A stretch of 64,000 nt of DNA from Diplosphaera chodatii (lineage: Eukaryota > Chlorophyta > Trebouxiophyceae > Prasiolales > Stichococcaceae): positions 2,542,001-2,606,000 of the forward strand of contig JAALGY010000033.1 of NCBI GenBank assembly GCA_032358165.1, given 5' to 3'. The notes beneath the pieces were generated by a model that did not search any database, was not told the origin of the DNA, and saw nothing but the letters and a program-made list of their open reading frames with translations. Every line of letters starts with the position of its first letter. Position 1 is the stretch's first letter. The translations under genes were made by a program, and so were the position numbers. Shown piece by piece: positions 21,748 to 32,400 of the stretch.

Positions 21748-24656
21748 ATGGGGTGGAATGCCATCAAGAGTTGGGCAAAGTCTATGGTCGAGAGCCACCC
21801 CTGGTCATTGTTTGAAGCCGCCAAGGCAAATGACGCTGCCAAGCTACAGGTAGGCACTCATAGCCTGATCTTATCAGCTGGGAGGCGAAATGTGCTGTTG
21901 ATATGATCCTGCTTCGTCTGTGACGACGCACAGCCGTGCAGTCATGTGCATACGCGTCGACCTGCAGGAGCTGCTGTCGCGCCTGCCGCACCAGGTGCAG
22001 GGGCCGCCCTCCAACTTCAGGAATCAGTACCTGGAGTACGAGGACATCATAACAGGGTGAGCCGGCCTGCATTTCTGAAGCCTCAATCCGGTCGCAAGGT
22101 GGATGTTGAGCATCACGCGTAAGTATTAGGTACGTGCATGTGACCATCAGGCTGGCTGGCCGTCTCAGGTGGACGGCGCTGATGGTGGCGGCCGCGTCTG
22201 GCCACGAGGAGTGCGTGCACCTGCTGCTGAGCGCTGGTGCGTCGGCGGGCCACGCCGACCGCTGGGGCCGCACCGCGCTCCACCTGGCCGCCCAGAATGG
22301 CCACGCCGCCCCCACGCAGATGCTGCTCAACGCGGGCGCCGACCCCTTCGTTGAGGACTGCAAGGGTGAGGGGCGCGGCCACCCCGGCGTCCGAGTGTGT
22401 CGTCATCACGTCTTTGTTGGCACGTCGCAACATGGTAGTGCAGGTCCTTCCTGGCCACAGTAGGCAAGCCAGTCTGACCAGCATGCGTCAAACTGCTGCG
22501 CAGGATACACAACGCTGGACTTTGCGCTTCAGCTGAACCCGGCGGCAACGCCAGACAGCATCAACATTGTGCGCATGGTCGAGCAGTGTGCACGCTTCGC
22601 CGGCTGGCTCAATATCAAGGTCTTGCTGGAAGCACTTCAAGCAACATGATGCTGCTCAATGTTCAGGTCTGCCATTTGTGAGAACCCGCACTTACCTTCC
22701 AGTGCTGCATATACATGCCTGCCTGTTGCCTGCAGGTGCTCAAGTTTGCAGGGTTCCGCCGGGTGTGGGAAAAGCGCTACTGTCTGATCACGCCACGGCG
22801 GCACAACCAGCGCATCCACCCCAACGACACCAGCACCTTCATGCTGCTGACATGGTTCCGCTCGCACAACGACTTGAAAGTCTGCGGCAAGGTGTGTGAA
22901 CTTCAGTCAGTGTGCCATCTATGCTCCCGCTTCCTGCACCGCTCTCCCAATGCAGCAGGCCAGCTTGCTGCAGCTGTCTCAGCGTGCGGCTGCGTGGCTG
23001 CAGGTGTGGCTCAACGGCGCCGAGGCTGTGCTGGAGCAGCGGGACTCAGCGCCAGAGCTGCTGCTCACCCTGCAGCGGTGCGGCGACAGTCCCACATCGA
23101 TTTGCGCCACCTCATCATGGCGGAAGTGCACGGCAGATGCCGGTGTGCACACAGCATGGGGAATCATGCCATTGCCTTTATTCGACATCTTGCGCTGGGT
23201 TCTGCAGCAACCACGAACGGCCTTCGGATGCATTTGTTGTGACCGGCACCGGCGGCCGCCACACGCTGTACCTGCGTGGAGTGGACAGCAGCACTGTGGC
23301 CGTCACTGCGCTGCGCAAGGTGGCCAGCCTGATCCCCAGCTCGCAGCAGGCGGCGGGCCCAGCACATGCCCCGCCCGCCTCTGGCGCAGGCAGCAGCGGC
23401 GTCCGATTACCACTGCCAGCCCCCCCGGATGCGGTGTGTTCCTGTGCCTTGCAGGCACAACACAGACTGAAAACATCACTGCACATGGTGCTCGCCTTGA
23501 CATGTCATCGCTGGGTGCTAGGCTTGGGCGTGCGACTTTGATTCTTCCTCGATCGAGATGCTGATGAGCAGTGCGCCATGGCTGCAGGCGCCACCGCTGC
23601 GGCTGTCGGAGGCGCCCCAGCCGCAGCTCCGCCACGAGCGGCGCCCCAGCCTGGCTGAGGACGAAGCGCTCGCCCGCCGCCTGCAGGTGGGGCCCCACCG
23701 CAGGGACCCCCGTGGCTGCACTCCCCCTGTCACAGTCGCACGGCTTTGTGCTTGCACCCACATTTGCACACAACAAATCGCCTGCTGTTGACTTCTGAAC
23801 TTCTCAATGCAGGCAGAGGAAGATGCCCTGGCAGCGCGTGCAGCTGCTGCCGAGGCCGACTCTGGCTCCCAGCACTCGGAGCAGTCTGCATCGCAGCAGC
23901 ACAGACCGCGCCAGGTGTTGTGCTGTTGCCGTCAGCATTTGGGTTTTTGCGGACCGAGCACCAATCTGTGGATGTGCAGCTGCACCAAGCCGGCTGTGTA
24001 GCGGCAAGTTCTGGCCATTGCAACGCAGGAGCCGCAGAATGCGCCGGGGCTGTACCCAGAGGTGGACGATGCCCCTGCACAGCCCACAGCGCCGCCCATG
24101 ACAGTCCCTCAGCACGAGCCGCTAGTCTCAGGTGACCGCTGCATCGGCAAGGTCCCCAAGCTGCTCTCGTGGCTGCCTCTGCGTAGACTGCCACAAGACA
24201 AGCGGGCATCTGCTTGACCAGCGCCAACGTGCTTATTCACAGGCGGCAGCGGCATCCCCGACGACAGCTTGTGCGTCATCTGCCAGGAGTATGAGGCCAC
24301 CTGCGGCTTCCTGCACGGCACAAGCGTTCACAAATGCGCTTGCAAGTGAGCGTGCTGCGCGCGTGCCTTGTATGCGCCTTCATCATCTATACTGAGGTGT
24401 CCGCAGAATGGGCGCAGGAAGCCACTCGCCCGTTGCTCAACTTCCACTGCATCGTGTGGATGTGCAGGTCTTGTGCTAAGCTGTACCAACAGTCAAACGC
24501 CCCGAAGTCCTGCCCGATGTGCCGCCAAGACATCCAGCTGGTGCGCTGTGAGGAACTCCGTGACATGCTCATTGCACCGTTTGCCTGTTGTTCATGCACA
24601 CAGTGTGGCAGTCAAGTGGTTGACACTCTGCGCAGGTGGTCCTGGACATTTTCTGA
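21748..24656 (+). CDS. Ankyrin-repeat, PH-like protein with C-terminal MDM2-type RING (putative E3 ligase)
   Basis: Starts at ATG 21748 (MGWNAIKSWAKSMVESHPW). Ankyrin repeats: LFEAAKANDAAKLQ, TGWTALMVAAASGHEECVHL (about 22165-22230), DRWGRTALHLAAQNGHAA and MLLNAGADPFVEDCKG (to about 22363), then YTTLDFALQLNP (22505). A PH-like segment follows: GFRRVWEKRYCLITPRRHNQ (from about 22750), LLTWFRSHNDLKVCGKVW, and FVVTGTGGRHTLYLRGVDSS (about 23240). After an Ala/Gln/Glu-rich linker (RPSLAEDEALARRLQAEEDA) comes the RING from 24272: CVICQ, ten residues to H, GTSVH, KCACK split by an intron, SCAK, then CPMCRQDIQLVVLDIF and TGA 24654-24656. The Cys/His spacing and the protein ending right at the last strand copy the MDM2/MDMX C2H2C4 RING rather than the plant XBAT C3HC4 RING. 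PH identity is tentative. Confidence 0.85.
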
Positions 24657-25052
24657 CCCATGGAGCACCGTACCAAAGCCTGCAGCTGCTCCATCCCGGC
24701 CCAGTCCTTGGGACCTCTTGACAAGGCATAGGGCTCCTTGTACAGCATGAAGTGATCATTGGCGTGTTGACCGCGTCTGTGAGGTCATGTAATATAGCAA
24801 TCCTTGCATTATGGGACTGTCGTTCAGCCAGAGCAGTGTTAAGCGACGTTTCTGCACGAGACCATCAGCCCACCCATGAGCTGGACGCTGTCACTATGAC
24901 CCAAATGTGGCATGACCTTCCCCTGTCACCTAGTCGCTGCCAGCCAAAATGCAACCAGACGCCTGACTGAGCGGCTGCATGAAGTGCGGTCCAAAGTGCT
25001 TGTCACAAGAGAGCTTGCAAGCACGTCAGAGCAGGTCGGCTTCGGGGCGGGG
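24657..25052. other. Convergent 3' spacer
   Basis: About 400 bp between the ankyrin-RING gene (+) and the LIN37-like gene (-). A TGTAA at 24788-24792 lies 132 bp past the upstream stop and is a candidate poly(A) signal. No coding signal. Confidence 0.4.
24788..24792 (+). terminator. Candidate poly(A) signal TGTAA after the ankyrin-RING gene
   Basis: TGTAA 132 bp past the stop codon, in sense orientation; chance occurrence cannot be excluded. Confidence 0.3.
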
Positions 25053-26357
25053 CTACAGATCCATGGGCGCGATGGCGGCGGCGGCGGCGGCGTCGTCGTC
25101 GGGCGGCAGGCTGGGCACCAGCGCGGCAAGGCGGTGCTCGAAGCGCTCCATGCTGCGGTCCCGCTCCGCCTTGAAGTGCCGCCGCACCGTCACCCAGTGC
25201 TCCTTGTGGTGCTCCAGCAGCAGCTGCGCCACAGACACCAAGTCCTTGCTGCATGAGATGCCCTGCTGGCATGAGATGCCCTGCTTGACGCCTCAGGTGC
25301 CAGCCGCAGCCAGCAGTACAGCCCGTGTGCGCTGTGACATTGCAGGCAGGCGCAGGGTGTGCAGCAGGTGGTTGGATGTCGGACCTCGATGGGGAGCGTC
25401 TCCTCGTCCTGGAACAGCGTGCCGTCATCAAACAGCGGCACCTCCTCAGGCGGCTCCCGCGGCGCCGCCGTCGACGGCGGCAGCGGCTCCGGCAGCGCGG
25501 GCGCCAGCTGCAGTGTAGGCAAGCTGTCGCTTACTGTGCCGCTGAGTTGCACCCTGATCACCGACAGTCGGCGCTGCGGGCGGGTGCGCCGCACTGCTCT
25601 GAGCTGAACATGCTGTCAACACGAGGGTCACGGAGCTCAGGTTGCCAAGCTGTGGTGGCGCACCCCGGGCCCAGGCAACGGCTGTGCTTCTATGTCCGGC
25701 TCGTTCTGCACCCACTGCCGACACGTGCTGTACAACGACACAGGCTCCACCTGCTTCCGCACCTGAGCGTCAAATTACAATTCATCATGCTGCCAGTTAC
25801 ACGTGGGCCATGCGCACAATGGTGTCACAGAGCATGTTGGCACTTCGTTGTGTAGACCGCAAGGGCCTTGTCTCGTCTATCCATACGGCGGTCCTCTACA
25901 CCTCTGTCCAAGTCAGGCTTCTGCGCACCCGGCGGTCTGTGACGGTGAAAAAGATTTCCTCCAGCGGCTCCTGCAGCATGCCTGGGGTGGGCGTCCCGCC
26001 TGCAGCGGCCGGCCAATTACTGCGTGAAGCGCCCAGGCGTGGGTTCGGCGGCTGCGGCCTGCGCACGGCCACGTTCCTGGTTTATCTGGGGAGCACACAC
26101 ATGCGACAGCTGACCCAGGGTGGGTTGCAGTTGCACTGCAAGCAGCAGGCTTGCCTGCTGCCTGTCAGCGACGACAGTAGCCTCTCCCGGGAGGCACCGG
26201 TCGTGGCTGGGGGAGGCACGGCGGGCACATTGCCCGGTGGCGCCGGCGGCGAGGCGACCGGCGATGCCGTGTGCTGTGCCATGGTGTCTGGTGCTGCGGG
26301 CTGCAGCATCGGCTGCGATGCTGGCCCGTTGGTTGCTGCAGCCGGCCGGGGTTGCAT
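25053..26357 (-). CDS. LIN37: LIN37-like subunit of MuvB/DREAM complex
   Basis: LIN37 is a core MuvB protein of DREAM-type complexes controlling cell-cycle gene transcription. The first exon runs from ATG 26357 (MQPRPAAATNGPASQPMLQP; a second ATG lies at 26282) and is Pro/Ala-rich. The next exon (about 26075-25932) encodes VAVRRPQPPNPRLGA and MLQEPLEEIFFTVTDRR. A third (about 25772-25650) encodes DAQVRKQVEPVSLYSTCRQW, then VQNEPDIEAQPLPGPG. This copies the LIN37 signature (P-L-Y-x-x-C-R-x-W-x-x-N). Then come LPTLQLAPALPEPLPPSTAA and FDDGTLFQDEETLPIEV, and a final exon SVAQLLLEHHKEHWVTVRRH with FKAERDRSMERFEHRL. The last exon matches the LIN37 C-terminal helix, followed by an Asp/Ala run and TAG 25053-25055. 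Assignment rests on two motifs; exon edges in the N-terminal half are approximate. Confidence 0.68.
25251..25285. repeat. Tandem 17-bp direct repeat, period 18, in a LIN37-like intron
   Basis: GCATGAGATGCCCTGCT occurs at 25251-25267 and again at 25269-25285. It lies just upstream, in minus-strand sense, of the final exon and may affect that acceptor only by spacing. Confidence 0.9.
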
Positions 26358-27176
26358 GTCTGTGGCAGCAGCGCAATGCAAAGGAGCCCTGTAGTCCCCT
26401 GTTGCGCTTGACAAGAGGTTGCACAGGCCAAACAGTGCTGCGTGGTACACTTGCCGTTTCTGCTGCCGCAACAAGCGCCGTTCAAACTGTCAGCGGCATG
26501 CGAATGTTGCGATCGCGAAACAAATCGCGCCTGCTGGCCGATCATGAAAACTTGCAATTTGTACTGCAAAGTGCAAAAAATGTGCGGCAGTCGTCATCAT
26601 TGGCGACTGGTCATGGAGAGCTGCCGTTGTGCCCATCTTGCCCCTCTTGAGGAGAATGTGGCAGCCCAGCTAGGCCTATCCGTCGTTTTCTGAACGCACG
26701 TTGGCTGATGCTCCTACCATTTGTGTCGCTATACATCAGCAGTACTCAGACAGGGTTCGGGAGGGCAGTGTCGTCGCGCAGTCGACTGGTGCACATCCTA
26801 TCCGACGCAGCATCTTCTCGCGCCAGCGGCACAGTCCAGCACTTGTCGCTTCTGAGTCGTGGAAGCGTCGAGCGCATCGAATCGCATCCAAATCAGCGCT
26901 TGATTGGTGCAATCTGCCGGAGCGCGTCGGCACGGCAGGGAACGGGTCGGCTGACTTCTGCGGCCTCCACGCGGTTCTGACGGTGCTCGCGCGTGGTTCG
27001 TGTCGTCACATCGGTACATTGCATCTATTGCGGCGACAGGGCGCCATCAGCGGGTGCCGCAGCCGCAGTGCACACGCGGCCCGGCCGGCAATCAGCGCCC
27101 CACCTTCCCCCCGTCCGATCAGCGCACCGTCAGCGGGGAGCCACGCACCTCATCGGGGGAACATTTGTCGGGCACC
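26358..27176. other. Divergent promoter region, LIN37-like / PA14 gene
   Basis: About 820 bp between divergent genes. It contains open but unbiased frames (for example plus 26701-27180) without homology that I recognise. Presumed bidirectional promoter and 5' UTRs. Confidence 0.35.
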
Positions 27177-28846
27177 ATGACTGCGACAGAGCCGCGTGCA
27201 GCGTCTCGCGATGCGGCGTACACGCAGCGGTCCAGGCGACTCAGGCGAGTACGAAGCCCAAGGTTCCCGGCAAGTGCACTGCGTGTGGCTGGCAGGAGAG
27301 CGGCTATCTGCCGGGATACGATGCATCACGGACGGCGCATGCATGCTCAGGGGCTGTGATTCTGACACCTTCATGTACCGCTTTGCCTGCAGGCCGGCCA
27401 GCAGCAGCACCGTGGGGCTGGCAACATGCACGCTTTTCGTGTGCCTAGCCGGCTCTGCGGCTGCACTGACATGCGACACCGCGTTGGGCGTCACCTTGAC
27501 CGCACGCCACTACAACTACGATCTCGAAAAGGTCCGTCGCACGCACTGCCAGCATTGTCAATGCATGATCTCATGGCATCATCCTGACCTTGCCCATGCC
27601 TCACAGTCTTGCCTATACTCTAAGACATCTTGTGCGGACGTTGTGGTGCTGCTGCAGATGCCAGACTGGAGCGACGACAAGTGCGTGGATGCCGAAGAAA
27701 CAACGACGGTGTCCAACGTCAGCTTGCCAATCTCAGCCACCGACGACTTTGCATTCACCATTGGGGGCGCAGAATTTGATTCAAATGTTGCCATGCTCTT
27801 CGAGGTAAGCTTGCTGCGTACATGCTCATACGATGTCTGCTGCAATGAAGTTGCAAGCAGCAAAGACTACGATGCCGGATCCGGCCCCACTGGTTTGACA
27901 TTGATTGTCGGCGCACAGGCATACTTCGACATCACCGTCCCGTTCCCCATCACGAAGTTCTTTCAGCTCAACTCCACGGACGGCTCCAAGTTGTTCATCG
28001 ACGATGTGCTGGTGATCGACCACGACGGCCTGCACGACTTCACCGGCAGCGCGACGCCGAAGTGGCCGCTCAACAGCCCAAAGCGCTTCAAGCTCACGGT
28101 CCAGTACTTCAAGGTCAGCCCTGCTGAATGAGGCCTGAATGGCAGCCGCTCAAACTGCAAAAGCGGGGTGCACGGCAGCCACCAGAAACCGGCCTGCGTT
28201 CAGCCTGGTGTGCCGTCTGCCAGCATGCTGCCTGTCCAGCTTCCTCGGCCCCTGGGCTCCAGCGATGACGTGTGCTGCAGGGTGCGATCTCGACCGGCTC
28301 AGGCCTGGTCCTCAGCTGGGGGCCCCTGGGGCAGCAGTACCCCGACCCGTTCCCCGCCAGCGAGCTGAAGCTGAACGACTGCACGGCCGATGTGCCGTCA
28401 CCGCCGCCGGACACGCGCGAGGCGTCGACTCCCCCTCCACCCACTGGCCGCCGTGAGCACCTACTATAGAATATAAAATCATAATGCCAATTGTGTGTGT
28501 TGAGCTAAAACAGCTGTGGGCTCGCAGTCCTTTTGTCATGACATCACCCTGTTCTGATTGCTCTGCCAAGCAGAGGGTCTGTTGTGTCTGGCAGCTGCCT
28601 CACCGACGGTCTGCCCGTGCAGCGGTCAAGCGGACGCTGCCCAAGGCGTGCGGGGGCCGCTGCGCCCCCGGCCCGCACCACCTCGACAAGCGGCCGCCGC
28701 CCTCGGGCATCGAGCGCACGCTGCCGCCGGCGTGCCACGGCAAGTGCAACAAGAAGGTCCGGCACAAGCGCAAGCTGCCGAAGGCGTGCGGCGGCCGCTG
28801 CGCAACTATGAAGCCGAAGACCAACGGCCGCAAGGGCAGGAAGTGA
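27177..28846 (+). CDS. Secreted or membrane PA14-domain protein with Cys/Lys-rich C-terminal repeats
   Basis: PA14 domains bind carbohydrate in many cell-surface proteins. The exon starting near 27392 encodes a hydrophobic segment, VGLATCTLFVCLAGSAAA, directly followed by LTCDTALGVTLTARHYNYDL. Next exons carry MPDWSDDKCVDAEETTTVSN and FAFTIGGAEFDSNVAMLFE. Then come AYFDITVPFPITKFFQLNST and DGSKLFIDDVLVIDHDGLHD, the diagnostic PA14 core (about 27920-28030), and FKLTVQYFK. A further exon, GAISTGSGLVLSWGPLGQQY, ends at donor 28452 (phase 1) and joins in phase to VKRTLPKACGGRC at 28619. Three 27-nt Cys repeats follow, then a basic tail with TGA 28844-28846. The proposed start (MTATEPRAASRDAAY, 27177) needs a GC-AG intron to reach the signal segment and is weak. 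Confidence 0.7.
28637..28801 (+). repeat. Three 27-nt coding repeats, consensus LP(K/P)AC(G/H)G(R/K)C
   Basis: Units at 28637-28663, 28721-28747 and 28775-28801 encode LPKACGGRC, LPPACHGKC and LPKACGGRC, separated by basic spacers of 19 and 9 codons. Each unit has two cysteines four residues apart. Confidence 0.93.
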
Positions 28847-29499
28847 GACACAGTGATTCGGAAGTGTCAGAAGCAGGGTATGTCAGGCAATGCTGCCTTA
28901 GAGACGTGCTGAACTCTTGCTGCAGGTGGCTCGTGGTATGATTCATGACGTGATGTGCTGTTGTGTAGCTTTCAGGACAGACTCGCACTGTGAACTGGTG
29001 CTCCACCGCGTGGCTAGCTTGCTGCTGGTTGAGATTGTAGTGACGTGCTATGCGGCTTGTAGGCTTTCCAGTGCCCATTGATGCCGCCAGCTTGCACAGT
29101 GAAATCAAGTGTGCGGCACTTGTCGAGCGAACGAAGACCGTCGTCACAAGTAGTATTACATGTTTGATTTTCTGCAGCCAAATGTAACAGCATTATTAGC
29201 AGCCTATGGAGTCCTTGGCCTATCCCTGGCCCATGCAGCAGGCAGACAGTGACCAGGCTCACGTTCACGTGTTGCAAGCAGGTGTTGCCGGCCCTAGCTA
29301 CACCGAATGTGGCAGTCTTCAGTAACAGCTTCGAAACACTTCAGACCCTGGCCAGGAGCAGATCCTGCCAGCAACTTCGCTGGGTTCGGGAATGCCATGA
29401 GTCTGTTCGCTGTCACTCCATCGGCATCCGCCTCTGATATACATCGCAGCTTCACAGCAAAGCGACCTTCCAATGGCTGCTTGTCCAACCCAGCTGTTG
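28847..29499. other. Convergent 3' spacer, PA14 gene / SOS1-type gene
   Basis: About 650 bp without a coding signal. A plus-strand TGTAA at 29183-29187 and a minus-strand TGTAA (TTACA at 29156-29160) are candidate poly(A) signals for the two convergent genes. Confidence 0.35.
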
Positions 29500-32400
29500 C
29501 TATGTCCCCACTCCTGGCCTCAGATTGATGCTGTCGGCACGGTCGAACCTGTGCGGCAGTTGACAGCGAGCTGTGAGGGAGGCAAGGCAATAGCTGTTGC
29601 AGACACAGCACAAGTGCGAGGACACTTTGAACTCATCACTGCACCCGCAGCATCCTGCGCCTGCAATGCGGTATGCCAAAGCTCTGCTCCATGTTCCGAC
29701 GTGCACTCGATGGTGGCAAGCGCACAGCAGGCAGCCTGCTGAGAGCACGGTTGCAGAGGTGCAGGACGGAGCACAGGATCCCCGTGTTGACCCTGCCGGC
29801 TTCAGCACGACCATGTTGGCGTGCGTGTCGTGCAGCGGGGGGCCGGGCGCGCACTCGAGCTGGGCGTCCGACAGCGGCATCTCGTCGATGCGGCGCAGGG
29901 CGGCGTGGCGGCGGGACCAGGCGCTGCGGTCGGGCTGCAGGGACGCCTCCACCACGTCGCCCGCCTCCGAGCGCAGGTCCACCGGCGGCCACGTGTCCAC
30001 CGGCGCCAGCCGCAGCACCTGCCGGCCGGCGCAGCACGCTCACCAACTGCTTGAAGTCATCTGTCAACAGCACCGCTGTTTGGCCGGGCAGTACTAGCGC
30101 CCAGGTGTCCTGGTGATGAGACAATGGCTGCAAGAAGGTGGGGCAGCGCCCTGGCTGTGTGAAATGCAGGCAGTCGCAGCAGAGTGCAGATGCTGCTTTG
30201 CACGGCATTGCAGCAGGAGTTGTCGCATGATCAGCGGGCACAGGGTGAGACTCACCACCACTGCACTGATGCACAGGTGCTGCTGCATGTGGTCCAGCAT
30301 GCGCGGCGCTGTGATCGCCTGCGGATGCTGCGCCTGTGGCTGGGAGTTCGGCTGCAGCAGCTGCTCGGCTGCTGTGTCGGGCACCCCGTTGCCGGCGACA
30401 TGCGTGACGACCTCCACGGCCGACCCGAGGTCCGAGGTGTCTGGGGAGCTGCTCGCTGAGGAGCGGCCGCCCGCGCTGCCGCTGCCGCTGCTGTGCTGCG
30501 CGAGGTGCGCGCCGCCATTGGCGGCGGGGGACTCGCCGCCGTTCTGGAACACGCCGCGCCCCGCGCCCAGGCCAACGCTGCCGGCCAGCAGCAGGACAGG
30601 GCCTGCAGCGTGCGCAATACGTCTGAACAAGTCCAGTGCAGCCCAGCGCTGTACAGCCAACTGTCAACTTGATGATGGGCCGACTGGACTGCCAATCCAT
30701 TGTGTCAGGCGCGTTGCATTTGCTTCGTACCCGGCGACGGCCTCAGCACGGCGCCCCGCGCGACGCGCTCCAGGCGGCCCGCGGCCACCAGCTCCGCGAC
30801 CTGCAGCAGCGGCCGCAGCTGCACCAGCGGCCCGCCCCACAGCAGCAGCGTCTCCGCCAGCGCCGCCTCCCGCGCCGCGTCCGCCGCCCTGCTGCTGGTC
30901 GCCATCGCCGCCTCAAACGACTCCGGCTGGAACTGCATGACGCACAGAGTACCATGTGAGTCGGATAGCTCTTCGCAGGCACCTGCAACACATCCTGAGC
31001 ATCACGAGAAGCACGAGGAGCTGCCACCTGGTGTGCGACTTGAGCAAGTAGAACAGCGGGTCGCACAGGGCCAGTGTCACAACCTACCTGATATATGAGG
31101 GAGAATGTGGCAGCCGTCATGCGAACGGCAGGGTAGCTGGCGGAGGCGAGCTGCACGGGCGGCACGCCCAGCAGTGCGACTGCCGTCACCGTGTGCGCTG
31201 CTGACAGGCCCTGGTACCCACTCTCCTCGTCCACCACTGCACAGCAGGGCATGTGGCAGGAAGGGTTGAGTCTTTCTGTGAGAGTGCCTGCAGCGACTGC
31301 ATGTACAAATACGATGGACTGCATTCGAACGACAGGACTGCACTCGAACGACAGGCATTGAGGGCATGTCGACTGACAGATCAACCGACAGCACGACACC
31401 CAGCGGGGCTCGGCACCTTTGCCTGCCCCGGCGGCGCCCTCCCCCTCCAGCCGCAGCGCGCCCCGCACCAGCAGCAGCGGCGCCTGCTGCTTCCGGTTGG
31501 CCCCCGTCCGCAGCACGTCGCCGGGGGAACACACCCGCAGCGTCGCCCTCTGGTCGTGGAAATGACAGAGGTGTTAGCTGTGTTGCTGGCGGACTCGCCA
31601 GCATGACGCAGGTCTGCGATTGAGCCGCGATGGTTGTGATGGTCCAGTGGCGGCTGGCTTGTGCAGACTAGCGGCACCTGCAGCAGGCGGCGCAGGGCCT
31701 TGTCGGGGAGGGGCGCCAGGGCGGGGTGCTGCGCGGCGAGGCGGGCGGGCAGCTCCCCGGCCGCGTGCAGCCCACCAAAGTACAGCGCCTTGGACCGCTG
31801 CTCCAGCAGGTGCTCCAGCTGCGCCAGCTCCGTCTCCTCCACCAGCCCTGCAGCGCCGGCGGCGCGACGTCAGTGACCTGCACTGGCGCCGCAGGCGCAC
31901 AGGCCGGTGCGGCTGCAGCGGTGCCAGGCGGTAATGGCCAGCCTGTGTGGCGCGGCACCACACCAGGCATGGGGCACAACCGGCCAGTGGGCTGCGGTTG
32001 CAAGTGCGTGTGCACATGTGGGTGCGGCCAGTGCCGGCGGGGGCAGGCGGGGCGCACCGCTGCGGCCCAGGTCGTCGACGAAGGCGGCCTTGCGCGCCAG
32101 CAGGCGGTGCGCCAGCTGCGCGGTGCGCACCGACACCGCGACCTCCGGGTACGCCTGCCGCACCCCCGCCATGAACGCCTCCGCCGCCGCCCGCTCCTGC
32201 ACTCGGGGCCGCCCACAGTTGGTGCGGGCGCCCGGCGCTGTGTGTGCCGCTGCGCAATCGTCCGTCGGCACACCAGGCCAGCCGGGACGGCGGGTGTGGC
32301 TGCCACCCTGCTGCCGGCCGCAAACAGCACAGGCGCCAGCAACAAGCGCAAGGACCGCAAGCGGGTTTGGGTCAGGCAAAGTGCTGACCTGTGCGCTTTC

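Noticed and set aside
25696..25767. Plus-strand zinc-finger-like string CTHCRHVLYNDTG
   Set aside because: The complementary minus-strand frame contains the LIN37 signature and continues in phase with neighbouring exons; the plus frame stops at once.
27196..28131. 311-codon plus-strand open frame as one uninterrupted PA14 exon
   Set aside because: It includes intron-like stretches with GT/AG borders (around 27530-27656, 27806-27918), and the PA14 frame resumes after them.
29636..30700. 354-codon minus-strand open frame
   Set aside because: It is an out-of-frame read through SOS1-type tail exons and introns; composition is a GC-driven Ala/Arg/Gly mix.
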